Made by a program: the position numbers and the translations under genes
The notes under the pieces: generated by a model
Seen by the model: only the letters and a program-made list of their open reading frames with translations
What the model was told of the DNA's origin: nothing
Databases searched by the model: none
Assembly: GCA_942491145.1 (NCBI GenBank)
Contig: CALOBC010000039.1
Span: 62,001-126,000 of the forward strand
Source: CAXQUZ01 sp942491145
GTDB taxonomy: Bacteria; Myxococcota_A; UBA796; UBA2385
DNA: 64,000 nt
Direction: 5' to 3'
Shown: positions 8,372 through 18,700 of the stretch, piece after piece
How positions within the stretch are numbered: the stretch's first letter is position 1
Layout of the letters: every line of letters begins with the position of its first letter

Positions 8372-9462
8372 TCAGGGTGACCAGTGGATGCGGACGTAAG
8401 GGGAGGGGGAGTCTGGCCATGGGCCCAGGATCTCTGCGAGCATCGGCGACGCAAGCTGCAGCGCGGTGGAGGGTACCCACTTGCCGGGCGCCGTGGGATT
8501 CGCACAGGGCCGAACCTCCACGTCAAAGGGGTCGCCGATGCCCACGGGCCCTCGCACCGCGTGCAGACAGACGGGGCAGTGCTGGGGGGCAGCAACGCCG
8601 TGACGGGGGCGGTCGAGGCGGTGTGGACCGGCGACGAGGACAGCGTCCAGCTCTCGCTTCTCAATGAGATGCACCGGGCCGTTGGATCCGGCAGTGCTGG
8701 CGTGCAGGGGCCCGTCTCCACGGCGTGTTTGTCGAGTCGGTCCACGCCGAAGTGCAGGTCGACCCAGCCGTGTCGGTCTTGGGTTGCGAGCCCGTTCCAG
8801 TGGGGCTCGTCCACCGGAACCTCCAACAGTGGGGTGTTCTCGGCGCGAGTCAGATCCCAGAGCTGCACCGTGCTCCCCACAAACCCAACTTCTGTCAGGG
8901 TCTCGGATGCCACGACCAGGACGTCGTCGTGGCCATCTGCAGTGAAGTCTCGATAGATGAGGGTGTCCACCGTGCGGCTGGTGCCCCAGCCATTGGCGTG
9001 GCTCCACGGCAGCGTGGTGATGTCGGGGCCGCGCTGGAGCACGAGCCAGCCTTCGTGGACGGGGCGGTCCCAGGCCTCTGTGGACGCGCTCCACTCCGCG
9101 CCGTTGTGTTGGGCGAACCAGACGTGGGTGTTGCCGAGCTGCCGCCGTGGAATGGTCTGGCCGGGGGGCGGAGCCGTGTTGTCGCTGGGCTCAATTGCCA
9201 CGAGGTCCCCGACGACCCAGCCCGGGCCTTGGTCGCTGTGGACCAGCACCATGGGAAAGCCTGCCCACGTCTTCTGCACCCCGGGGAAGAGCCCGACGGT
9301 GGTGGCGACGGCGGTGACGACCGTGTGCATGGGCAGGGTGCCGCGAACGTCGCTGTTGGGGGTCGGGCCCACGTGCAGGGGGGCGGCGGCGACGGTGAGG
9401 GCGAGGGGACCCTCGGCCTGGGCGGGTGGGGAGCATGCCAGGCCGGCGAGGAGCAGAACCAC
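8372..9462 (-). CDS. Putative secreted lipoprotein, apparent frameshift
   Basis: The first two thirds encode a lipoprotein-like N-terminus (VLLLAGLAC) and an SH3-like beta region (ALTVAAAPLHVGPTPNSDV, GWVVGDLVAIE), then a DFTADGHDD element like the VCBS/FG-GAP Ca-loop. From about 8690 to 8540 coding character moves to a second frame, which continues as GDPFDVEVRPCANPT and ends at the TGA at 8372. The codon third-position pattern changes the same way. The G6 run at 8584-8589 is the likeliest indel site. It is either a sequencing error or a real frameshift. GTG at 9462 is the best start, since no ATG lies upstream in frame. Function unknown; probably exported. Confidence 0.5.
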
Positions 9463-9524
9463 GGTGAAGGCCCGGGCGGTGGGGGACGGCCAGGGTACCG
9501 CGAAGGTGCAGGAGGCTGGTCTGC

Positions 9525-10994
9525 TCAGCGCAGTCGGGGCTTCTGGACGCCCAACTTCTTCATGCGAAACCGCAGCGTGCTGGGGTTGACGCCCAGCACC
9601 TCCGCCGCGCCTCCGTCGCCGGCGACCTGCCAGCCGACATGCTCCAAGACGGAGCAGATGTGGTCGTGCATGGCTTGGTCGAGGGTGGCGACAATGGGGC
9701 GGGCGGTGGATGCACTGGGCGGGGTCGGTGCGAGGGTGGGGAGCTCAAGGTGGGGCCCAGAGGACATGACAATGGCGTGCTCAAGCACATGCTGGAGCTC
9801 TCGGATGTTGCCGGGCCAAGGGTGGCGGGCGAGCTGGTCTCGGGCGTGTGCGGGAATCCGGGGCACCGTGTGGACCCGGAGAGTGCGGGCCGCGCGGTGG
9901 AGCAGGTGGTCGGTGAGCGCGGGGATGTCTTCGGTGCGCATACGCAGGGGAGGCAACCGCAGGGTGTGGGTCTGGAGGTGGTACCAGAGGTCTTCCCGCA
10001 GCGCGCCGGTGCGCACTCGCTGCTCCAGGTCTTGGTGGGTGGTGGCGACGATGCGGGGGCTGTCGGCACCCCAGGGCACTTGGCCGTCCTTGGGGAGGGC
10101 GAGGAGCACGTCAAACAAGTGCTTCTGGGAGGCCGAGGACAGGGCGCTGAGGTCGTCGATGAGCAGGGTCCCGCCCCGGGCCCGCTCCAGCGCATCCTGG
10201 AGGTCCTGATCTCGGTGCGGCCCGGCGGGCAGGGTGATGCAGGGGCCGTCGTGGCGGCGGGACGCACGGTGCAGCGCGTGGGCGATGACCCGCTTGCCAG
10301 TGCCCGCCTCGCCCAACAGCAGCACGGGTTCGGTGCTGGGCGCGAGCTGGTGCACCCGGTCCATGACCGCTTGCAGCCCGCCCTGGGCCCCGATGACCTC
10401 GGTGCCGACCCGGTCTGCCAGGTCCTGCGCGAGGGCCCGAGACTCGATGACGAGGCGGGCGTGGGTGTGGTGGAGCTCTCGGTGGCGCTGCCCGTTGCGC
10501 ATGCTGTGGTGCAGGGGCGCCCGGACCGACTCCATCAGCTGCACATGCCGCGGGGAGTAGCGGTCCAGGCCCACCGCCGAAAGGATGAGAACACCGCCCA
10601 CGCGGTCATGCACGGGCAGCGGGATGAACATCGCCGAGGCCCGCTCCAGGTCCGGGAAGCGCAGCACCATGCAAGGGGGTTGGTCGACGGGCCGGTTGAC
10701 GACAAGGGCCCGCTGGCGCTCCCACAAGCGGCGCCGGGTGTAGGCCGCGAGCGTGCGAGACATGCGCAGCTCGGGGGTGCCGGCCTGCCAGAGCAGCCCA
10801 TCATCGGTGGCGCTGGCGGTGGCCAAGAGCTGGATGCGGGCGGCTTCCAGGTCACCGAGGCCCAGTGCGATGCTGTCGGCGGGCACCCGTTGTTGCAGGT
10901 ATTCGAGCAGCTCATCGAGGTTCTGGGCGAGGTCCAGGCTGCGGGTGAGGCGCAGGCTGACCTCCCGGTAGAACGCATTGGGGTCGATGAACAT
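9525..10994 (-). CDS. NtrC-family AAA+ regulator with GAF-type sensor, lacking the GAFTGA loop
   Basis: A 489-residue protein: GAF-like N-terminal sensor (about 10-165), AAA+ domain and C-terminal Fis-type HTH (AAEVLGVNPSTLRFRMKKL). Walker A is GEAGTGKR (228-235) and Walker B is GGTLLIDDL (274-282), with Asp where most family members have Glu. The segment between them is very short: the usual helix and GAFTGA loop that contact sigma-54 are missing. By analogy with TyrR-like members, it probably binds DNA and a ligand but may not activate sigma-54 polymerase in the classical way. It lies between envelope-protein genes in the same direction and may regulate them. Confidence 0.8.
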   Translation of the reverse strand: MFIDPNAFYREVSLRLTRSLDLAQNLDELLEYLQQRVPADSIALGLGDLEAARIQLLATASATDDGLLWQAGTPELRMSRTLAAYTRRRLWERQRALVVNRPVDQPPCMVLRFPDLERASAMFIPLPVHDRVGGVLILSAVGLDRYSPRHVQLMESVRAPLHHSMRNGQRHRELHHTHARLVIESRALAQDLADRVGTEVIGAQGGLQAVMDRVHQLAPSTEPVLLLGEAGTGKRVIAHALHRASRRHDGPCITLPAGPHRDQDLQDALERARGGTLLIDDLSALSSASQKHLFDVLLALPKDGQVPWGADSPRIVATTHQDLEQRVRTGALREDLWYHLQTHTLRLPPLRMRTEDIPALTDHLLHRAARTLRVHTVPRIPAHARDQLARHPWPGNIRELQHVLEHAIVMSSGPHLELPTLAPTPPSASTARPIVATLDQAMHDHICSVLEHVGWQVAGDGGAAEVLGVNPSTLRFRMKKLGVQKPRLR

Positions 10995-11132
10995 GGTGTT
11001 CCGCTCGGAGATGGGGCGTGGTATCTGGCGGAAGACACAAGATGCCGCGTTTTAGGCGCAGTATATTGCGTTTGGGGGCCCAGTTGGTGGCCTTGGCGGT
11101 TGTGGGCTCGACTTTTGCTGCCTCGGGTGGGG

Positions 11133-12929
11133 TCAGTCGGCAGTCACTTGGGCGCTGGCCACCACCTCGGGGGTCCATCTCGCGGTCTCAGCCATGGCGA
11201 GAAAGGCCGCCACTTCGGGCGTGTCGACGAGGGCGAGCTCAGCGATGGTGCGGGGCGAGACCGGCTGGTACACGAGCGCGGCATCCACGATGTAGGGGGG
11301 GCTGCCGCCGAGGTCGGTGAGCTGGACGGCAACGGTGTCGCTGCCCGCCACGAAGTCTGGGTCGCCGTCGACCCCCACGGGCGCGAGGTCTCCCACAGGG
11401 GTGAGGGTGCGGTCAGGTTGCCAGCCCCGGGGCAGGATGCGGTTGTCCTTGGCCATCTGGGCGGCGTTGAGCAGTCGGAACACGGGGGCGCCCTCGGGAT
11501 CTGCCATGAGCGACTGGTAGATGAGCACCTCGGTCGGGTCCGTGATCTGGGTGCGGTGGGGTTGGACAGGGCCGCCGGCCAGCTCCGAGCCCAGGGGTGC
11601 GCCGGTGGTGTCGACAATGCGCCCAGCAACGTCGGTCTGGCCGGATGCAAAGACGGTGGCGCCGGTGCTGTCGGTCACGGTGAGCTGCAGCCAGGCCCGC
11701 CGTGAGGGGTATGCGGTGGGGAGCTTGTGGCCGGTGTCATTGGTGACGGTGACGGCGAGGCTGAGGCTCGTCCCCGAGCGCACCGGTGGGCTGAGGCTGA
11801 GGCCCCCCGCAGTGCCGAGCATGGTCTGGGTGCGGGCGATGGCGGCGTCGAAGGTCGCCCGGTCTGCTCGGGGGTTCAGCACGTCCGCGTTGTCGCGCAG
11901 AATGCCGAGCAGGAAAGTGTTCCCGCCCACTTGGAAGTGTTGGCCGAAGGGCTGGCGGGGGTCGATGGGAAAGTCTGAGCCGCCGGGGTTTCGGGCGATG
12001 CGGGTCTCGATGGCGGTGCCGCCGGCGTCTGCCGTGGGCATGTGGCAGGACTGGCAGGCCCTCGGCGTGTCCCCATCCGGCCCGAATGCCGAGATCTGCC
12101 ACTCCAAGTAGGACGCTTGTTCGAGGAAGGTGTGCCCGGTGGGGGTGTCGCCCGAGACGGTGGGGGTCTGCAGGGTGTGGCAGCTCGCGCACACCTCGCT
12201 CTCGAGCATGTGCGAGCCTTCGGTCGGCGTGAAGCCGGTGTGGTTCTCCATCGGCGTGGTGAAGGGGTCCGCATGGGGGCCAAAGATGGCCTTGGAGGGC
12301 TCGATCTCAAACAACCCGCTCCACGTCTCTGGCTGGCCCATGCCATCCGGGGAGATGCGGTGGCAGGTGGTGCAGGACACACCCTCGCGGCCGAGGGCGG
12401 TGGTGCTGTCGGTGGCTTGGCGGAGCTCGGCGGCAGAGGGCAGGGTGGTCCCGTCGAGTGCGGCCTGATGCACGGCCATGGGGGCATGGCAGCGCAGGCA
12501 GGTGGCCTCCACCTCTGCGGTGAGGCTGGGGGCAGCGTCCAGCTCGGCCGAGAGCACTGCCCAGAACAGCGGGTCGCGGGCGGCATTGGCCATCATGCTG
12601 CCGTGCTGCAGGTCGTAGGGAGACACGCCCGTGCCGTCGGCGGTGCGCATGGCCGTGGCCCCTGCGGCGTTGCTGTGGCAGTCGGCGCAGAGGTCGGGCG
12701 TCGCGAACACTCCAGACTCGACATGACGGGGAGGGGCGATCTGCAAGGCAAGTCGAGGGTCAGGGGGAGCGCCGGTTTCGCCGGAGCCCGAGTCGTCCGG
12801 GCCGGCCGCACCGTCTGCGCCATCAGCGCCATGTCCGGTCGGGGTCGTGGGGGTGGACGACTGGCCGGCCTTGTCGGACGCACAACCGAGCAGGAGCACC
12901 GTGGGAATGCTGCGGAGTAGGGTGTTCAT
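11133..12929 (-). CDS. Pentahaem c-type cytochrome lipoprotein
   Basis: A 598-residue exported protein. It starts with a lipobox (MNTLLRSIPTVLLLGC) and a Ser/Thr/Gly/Asp-rich linker, then carries five CxxCH haem-attachment motifs: CADCH, CLRCH, CTTCH, CASCH and CQSCH. The spacing resembles cytochrome c-554-like multihaem electron carriers. The C-terminal third is beta-rich, with an immunoglobulin-like strand pattern (LSLAVTVTNDTGHKLP). It would be anchored in the outer membrane or periplasm and move electrons between membrane and outside, or to a reductase. ATG at 12929 has GGAGAA 4 bp upstream; the frame extends further upstream but lacks signal-peptide sense. The electron partner cannot be named. 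Confidence 0.85.
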   Translation of the reverse strand: MNTLLRSIPTVLLLGCASDKAGQSSTPTTPTGHGADGADGAAGPDDSGSGETGAPPDPRLALQIAPPRHVESGVFATPDLCADCHSNAAGATAMRTADGTGVSPYDLQHGSMMANAARDPLFWAVLSAELDAAPSLTAEVEATCLRCHAPMAVHQAALDGTTLPSAAELRQATDSTTALGREGVSCTTCHRISPDGMGQPETWSGLFEIEPSKAIFGPHADPFTTPMENHTGFTPTEGSHMLESEVCASCHTLQTPTVSGDTPTGHTFLEQASYLEWQISAFGPDGDTPRACQSCHMPTADAGGTAIETRIARNPGGSDFPIDPRQPFGQHFQVGGNTFLLGILRDNADVLNPRADRATFDAAIARTQTMLGTAGGLSLSPPVRSGTSLSLAVTVTNDTGHKLPTAYPSRRAWLQLTVTDSTGATVFASGQTDVAGRIVDTTGAPLGSELAGGPVQPHRTQITDPTEVLIYQSLMADPEGAPVFRLLNAAQMAKDNRILPRGWQPDRTLTPVGDLAPVGVDGDPDFVAGSDTVAVQLTDLGGSPPYIVDAALVYQPVSPRTIAELALVDTPEVAAFLAMAETARWTPEVVASAQVTAD

Positions 12930-14019
12930 GGGCTTCTCCAGCGCAGGCTGAGGGCCCCAGACAACCGGATTGGGGCACGCCGACGGCGGCAAAGGGGAGG
13001 TGAGGCAGTATCGGAGCCCGGAGTGCAGCACCGGCGACCCAGGACAGGGTTCGGAAGGATTGGGCAGGAGCTTGGGACTGTTGCCGGGGCTCGGATGGCA
13101 GTCGCCTGCACCACCTCATGGCGGGGGCAGTCCAGGTGCAGGGTCGTGGTGGCGGGCTGTTGGGCCACCGTGGGGGCCTCGCCCTGCCTGAGGCCGGCGA
13201 GCTGAGTTGGCGCCAGGGCAGGCAGCCCCGAATTGAGCTGCGACATTGGCGCTGGCTCGGGTCCGGCCCCCGCTCACGGACAGCGCGGACCCTTGGGTCG
13301 GCTTCGGTGAGCTCGGGCCCGCGGCAGTCGGAGCTGGGACTGTGGCCTCGTGCTTGGAGGGCGCGGACTCGGCCCGGTTGCCGACGGCCATGTCCAACTG
13401 GCGTGGATGAAGCTCGGCCGGGATCCCCCAGGGGCGCTGGAGCAGGTCAGCGGGCGTCACTCCGGGGCACCAGCGTGGTTGAGTCTCCTGCGGGGAGAGG
13501 CCGGCATGGTCGTGCCGATGGATCTTCTGCCGTCGTCATTTGTGCCGGTTGCCGCGTTGCCCTCGCGCCCCGCTGGCCCGTCGGCGGGGGACTGCGATCG
13601 GGGCTGGCGTGGGGGACCGGCTTGACAGCGCGGTGGAGGGGCCAAACGACGGATGGGTCGCCTTCACCGGGTTGCGCGCCCCGGCCCCGCGCGTCAGCCA
13701 GACCACGGTGGCGTGGTGATGGGAGGCAAGCTGGACCCGGTAGATTGGCGGTGAGACTGCGCACCTCGGCAGCCCGTGGACGCCAGGGTTGACCCCCGGC
13801 CCCCCACCGTGGCGGGCTTCGCCGGCCCAGTGTGTGGGCAGGTCTTGCGCTGCGGCGTTGGTGTTACGGAGACGTTCCCATGGTGTGTTGGGTTGACCGT
13901 CGGGTGTGCGGGGCCCGTGCGGCTGCGGGCCGATCGTCTTGGGGAGTGGTTCCCCCTCAGCGGGTGCATCGGGTGGTCGGTGGCTTGGCCTGGGTGCTGC
14001 CCGCAGCTGGAGCGTCTGG
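12930..14019. other. Long region without a supported gene
   Basis: About 1.1 kb between the divergently transcribed cytochrome gene and the first gene of the CHAT/caspase-like island. Several frames are open in both directions, as expected at this GC content, but the translations are Pro/Arg/Gly-rich and lack domain character. No tRNA, strong hairpin or repeat was found. It must hold the promoters of both flanking genes. Confidence 0.5.
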
Positions 14020-15738
14020 ATGGCTCTCGACTTCTTCATGCGTGGACGGGCAGGTCGGGTGCTTCACTCGCCGCTCGCCGACAACACACTCGCCTTGGCG
14101 AGCCGGCCGGGAACCCTGGATCCATCCAGCCGGCCCGACGGCCTGCTCGGCCACACCGGAGATCAGGAAGCGCTCGACCAAGGTTGGGCAGTGGTCTTTC
14201 CGGACACGGTGAAGGCGCGGGCGATTCGAGCCGCCCTTCAGCCGCTCGTTGCTTGGCGATCCCGTGGAATCGCAGCCGCCTATGCAGAGCGGCGGGCTGG
14301 CTCGCCTTGGTTGGCAGAAGCACCACCGTGCCTTCAAGAGTGGCCGGTCGGCCCAGTGGACACCCCCGAGCGGTTTCTGAGCGAGCTTTGGCTGCCGCTT
14401 GAAGGCGAAGCCCGCCCCATGTACCTCGCGCTGCTTGGTGACTTCGACGAGCTGCCGCTGGACTGGGACCTTGTGTTGTCCCGTCATGCGTGGGTGGGTC
14501 GCATCTGCCTGCCCGAGGTAGACGACTACGCATGCTACGCCGAGAAGCTGATTCGGCACGAGTCCCGACAAGCCACCGTGCGCTCTCCCCGATGTGTCTT
14601 TGTCTCCACGGCCTCGCCCTTTGGTGACCACGCGCTGGACATGGGGCACCAGCAGCTTGTGTTGCCGCTTCACCGCCAGCTCACCGACCCGCTGTCCCGC
14701 GCGAGCTTGGGGCGCGACCGAGTGACCCTGATGTCGGGCCACACGCTCCCCGACGGCACCTTGCAGGACGGACTGGCCGAGTCGGCTCGACTGCCCGAAC
14801 CCACCGTGCTGTTCAGTCTGGGCCACGGGCTCGGCGACCCGGACTTTGACGCGAAGGCGCAGCGGCTGCATCAAGGCTCGCTGATGTTGGACGAAGATGA
14901 AGTCCTCGCCGACGATGTGGTCTCCAACCAGCCCTTCGTACCGGGTGGGATCTGGTTCCACTACGCTTGCTACAGTGCCGGGACGCCGCGACTCAGTGCG
15001 TACCGACCCTGGCTCAAGCGGGTGGGTCAGGGCCAAGCCAGTGTGGCGGCGTTGTTGTCGACACAAGCGCGCGGTCCGTCGTTCGTGGCCCGTCAACCCC
15101 AGCTGGCCCTCGCCAATCCCGACGGTCCCCTTGCAGTGGTGGGCCACGCCGACATTGCCTTCTCCTACGCATTCGAGTCCCTGCCGATGCAGCTGACGTC
15201 GGCGGGAGCGCGGCGCCAGGGCCGGCATGAAGTGTTGGGCGGGGTCGTCAATGCGCTCACCCGGGGAGGACGGGCAGGCCTCGCGCTCCACTCCATGCGC
15301 TTTTTTGTTCAGCAAGCTGATGAAGCCTTGCTCTCGTCCTGGCACAGGTGGGAAGAGTCGAGCCCCCTTGCTGGCCTTCCGCTCTCGGAGGGGGCTGCGC
15401 GGGCCGAGCTGCTGCACCTTGGCCACAACTGGATGGCCCACCACGACCTTCGGGGATGGCTGGTGCTGGGCGACCCCGCCGCTCGGGTGACGTTGTCCCA
15501 CCACAAGCCGTTGGTCGACGCAGTCAGTGCGCCTGAGCTTGCCCCACTGCCGGTGCCCCGGCGTGCGCTGCGAGCCTGGGGCTGGCGGGTGGTGGAGCAG
15601 GGGGAAGACCCGAGCGCTGTGGCCCGTGAGCTTGGGTTCACGGCGTCGGCCCTCGCCCGCTGGTACGCGGTCTGGGACGAAGCGGGCGGGGCGGCCGTCG
15701 AAGCGGCCATCGAGGGGGCTACTTGGTGCCGCCAATGA
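14020..15738 (+). CDS. Caspase/gingipain-like cysteine protease (His269/Cys317), paralogue A
   Basis: A 572-residue cytosolic protein with a His-Cys dyad typical of clan CD peptidases: LFSLGHGLG (His269) and WFHYACYSAGTP (Cys317), each after a hydrophobic strand. The preceding segment MYLALLGDFDELPLDWD...VGRICLP...DDYACYAEKL resembles the gingipain/C25 pattern of a Gly-Asp strand followed by a GR strand. The last about 45 residues form an HTH-like tail (VARELGFTASALARWY). It is clearly homologous to the protein at 28927-30606. ATG at 14020 has GGAG 7 bp upstream; residues before it are low quality. The 3' end overlaps the convergent nSTAND gene by 20 bp. Proteolysis is inferred from motifs; no substrate is evident. 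Confidence 0.72.
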   Translation: MALDFFMRGRAGRVLHSPLADNTLALASRPGTLDPSSRPDGLLGHTGDQEALDQGWAVVFPDTVKARAIRAALQPLVAWRSRGIAAAYAERRAGSPWLAEAPPCLQEWPVGPVDTPERFLSELWLPLEGEARPMYLALLGDFDELPLDWDLVLSRHAWVGRICLPEVDDYACYAEKLIRHESRQATVRSPRCVFVSTASPFGDHALDMGHQQLVLPLHRQLTDPLSRASLGRDRVTLMSGHTLPDGTLQDGLAESARLPEPTVLFSLGHGLGDPDFDAKAQRLHQGSLMLDEDEVLADDVVSNQPFVPGGIWFHYACYSAGTPRLSAYRPWLKRVGQGQASVAALLSTQARGPSFVARQPQLALANPDGPLAVVGHADIAFSYAFESLPMQLTSAGARRQGRHEVLGGVVNALTRGGRAGLALHSMRFFVQQADEALLSSWHRWEESSPLAGLPLSEGAARAELLHLGHNWMAHHDLRGWLVLGDPAARVTLSHHKPLVDAVSAPELAPLPVPRRALRAWGWRVVEQGEDPSAVARELGFTASALARWYAVWDEAGGAAVEAAIEGATWCRQ

Positions 15739-18700
15739 ACTGGGCGGACCCCAGCGTGGACTTGACAGGTCCGAACTCCAGCAAGCCGGAGTACTCGCTC
15801 TGCTCCCGTGGCGGCGGCGGCTTCATCAAGTCGGCGAGCCACTTGTCGATCTGCTCGGCCAATTCATCGGGGTCCGCACCCCACCGAACCTGCGCCAGCG
15901 CGCCCGCTTGGTCGGCTGCGACCAGAAGCAGTCCGTCGTCCAGGGTCGAAGCACTGAGATAGGCGCTCATCACGGGCCACCTCGAACCGCCACGGCCATC
16001 GGTCATCCCGATCTGGAGCTCCCCGACCAAGGATGGCGGTAGGTCTGGCTGGAGCTCCCAGATCTGCACCGAGCGGTCGCTGCCCGCGGTGACCAGCACC
16101 GTTTGGTGCTCCAAGCGGTAGAGCTGGGCATCCCGCACCCGCGCAGACTCCTCCACGAGGGCTCGCGAGTAGAGGCCGCGACCGGTCTCAGACGCCGGGT
16201 CAGCGTCCTGCCATTGCACCCGACTCCATGTCCAGACCCTTGCCGTGTTGTCCGCGCTGCCCGTCACGAGCAACGGAAGCAGCTTGGGGCTTTGCGTCGG
16301 CTTCGCTCCGCTCACTCCGTTCTTTGACCATGCCTTGCCAAAGTGAATCGAGTTGACGCGATGGTTGTGCAAGCCGCGAACGATCCGTCCATCGGCGTTG
16401 CGAGATGGGCAGATGGGGCTGTCCCATCGGGACACGGAGTCGTCTTTGGAGCTGGACCACCAGCCACAGACCCGACCATCGTTGAACGCCACCGCGAAGG
16501 CCGGTGCAGTGGAGTCCGGGTTGGGGGGCGCCCAGGCCACGGCCCTGGCCTGCAGGCTGGCGCCTGACGAGGCCGAAACGGCGGGGACTGCGAGCTCCGT
16601 CAGCTTGCCGCTCTCGAGGTCGTACACTTTCACAGCGCCGTCGGACCAGGCGGTGAGCAGCAGGTTGCCGTCCTCGTGCCACTCGACGCTGGTCGGCTGC
16701 GACGCAAACCTCTTGCGCTCTGGAGCGGCGGTCACGACTGATCCGGCTGCAGCGTCCTCGAACAGGGGGGACCGGTCGTCGGTTTGGGGCTCGGCCGGGT
16801 CCGTTGCCGGCGCACCGGGGACGCCCGGCGGCGGTGGAGGCACGGTGTTGTTGATGGCGAGGGGCCCCTCCAGTCGGTCGATCACGCCGAGCGAGCGGCC
16901 CGCCTCGTCGATCTCCCAGACCGCGAGTCCGTCCTTGTAGGCTGCCGCAACTCTGGCAAACGGTGCATCGTCGCCCACGCCAGGGGTGTCGTTTAGGACG
17001 ACCACGGCTCCGTCGAGAACACATGCCCAGTAGGGTAGTGGGTCCTGGCGGCAGTAGTTTCGGACCTCACCGGAGAGCTCCGCCATGCGGCCACTTTCTT
17101 CGTAGTTGAGCCAGCGAGTGGCGTCCGCCATCCCGGACTCCAACAATGCAAGACCGCCGTCTGCACCTGAGGCCGAGCGATTCACCAGCCAGAGGGCGTC
17201 TTCGGCCACCATGAGATGACGTTGTCCGTCGTCGACGTCCTTGGCTCTCCACAGCTTGATGCGGACATCCAGGCCCAGTCCACTCACCGCTCCGAGCTTC
17301 CAAGGTGCTGGCGCCGACGTCTCTCCTGACAAGTGCCAGCGGGACAGCACTCCGTCTGTGGAGGACGACCAGACCTCGGCACCCTCCTTGCTGAGCGCGA
17401 GGCCTTCGATTCGCCGTGTGTGTTGCCCCACGAGAGTGGTGCACCAGACAGGATGCGTTGGGTCGTCTTGGTGTGTGCAAGGTGTGGCGGTCATCACCTG
17501 GCCGTGCTCGAAGCCCGCCACAATGCCCTGGCCATCGGGACGAATCACCAGCTCATCGACGGGGATGCCGGCGAGACACACGATGCCTGGAGCCGCGAGC
17601 TGGGTCGGTCGCTTGCTGGGGTTGGCGCGGTCACGCATGAAGACACAACCGTTGCTCAGGCCGACTGCCAACATGTCTTGATCGAGTGCGAGTGCAGTGG
17701 CCTGCGGCATGCGGTCACGGGGACAGTCGGATGCCAACAAGCCTGCGCACAGGTCGATGCGACCGGTGGGGAAGTCCGGGGTCGCGGGCGCGTCGGTCAC
17801 CAGCCAGAGGCTCTTGGGGACAGTGGCGTCTGGCCTGAACTCCGCGGGTCGATGCTTGTTGAGGTGAGTGGTGCCACTTGGTTTGGGGAACTCGTTCCTC
17901 TCAATCGCCCAGGAGTGACCACCGGTGGCGATTGTGGCGACCGACAAGGCTCGAACAGTGTCCCCGAGCTTGTCCGCTGTGCAGTGGTCGTCCTCCAGAG
18001 CGCAGCGCCACACCGTTCCGTCCACACTCGCGATCGCAACCTCAAGGTGCTGCGATTGGCCCACCAGCGCAAGGGCCAGCGGCTTGCCAATCGAGGGTTG
18101 TTCGGGACTCGCTGGGGTCCACGAGTGAGTCTGTTGCGGTGGCCCCACTTGCTGCTCGCAGTCCCGTGAGGGATCCGCCGGGGCGAACCAGCTCAGGGTC
18201 TGGCCATCGCTCTGCATCGCAAGCCAGCGGGGCTGGAGGTTGGCGCCGAACCTCCGCGACCCATCCACCAGCAGCAGCTCCTGCCACAGAGAGTCCTCGG
18301 GCGCAGCTGGGGGCCAGATGCACAGGCCCGATGACTCGGTCGGCGGGTCCGGCGTCCACTGCATCGTGCCCTTGTCCTTGCCGGTGTCGGCGCTCGCGGA
18401 GCTGGCGAATGCCGACTCTCCCGAAGGCGAGAGCACCAACGACCGGTACCCATTCTTGCTGGAGGCCACGGCCTGGTTGTTGGCCGTGGGCAGCGGTCGA
18501 CTGATCATACGAAATGTTGCGTATTGTCCGCCCGCCTGCTTGAGCAGCTCGCGACGGTCTGCCCCAAGGAGCAGTGCTTGTTCCAGGTAGCGAGCAGGTT
18601 GGAGCAGCTTGCCAGCGGTGCCACTGAGCGATTGGAGGTCGCGGGGGTACTGGTTGGGCGTGAGTGCGGCGAGCTGAACGGCAGCGCGGTTGACGACGAG

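Noticed and set aside
13536..14039. Possible 167-residue minus-strand protein upstream of the island
   Set aside because: Pro/Arg/Ser-rich with no domain character and overlapping the preferred start of the caspase-like gene.
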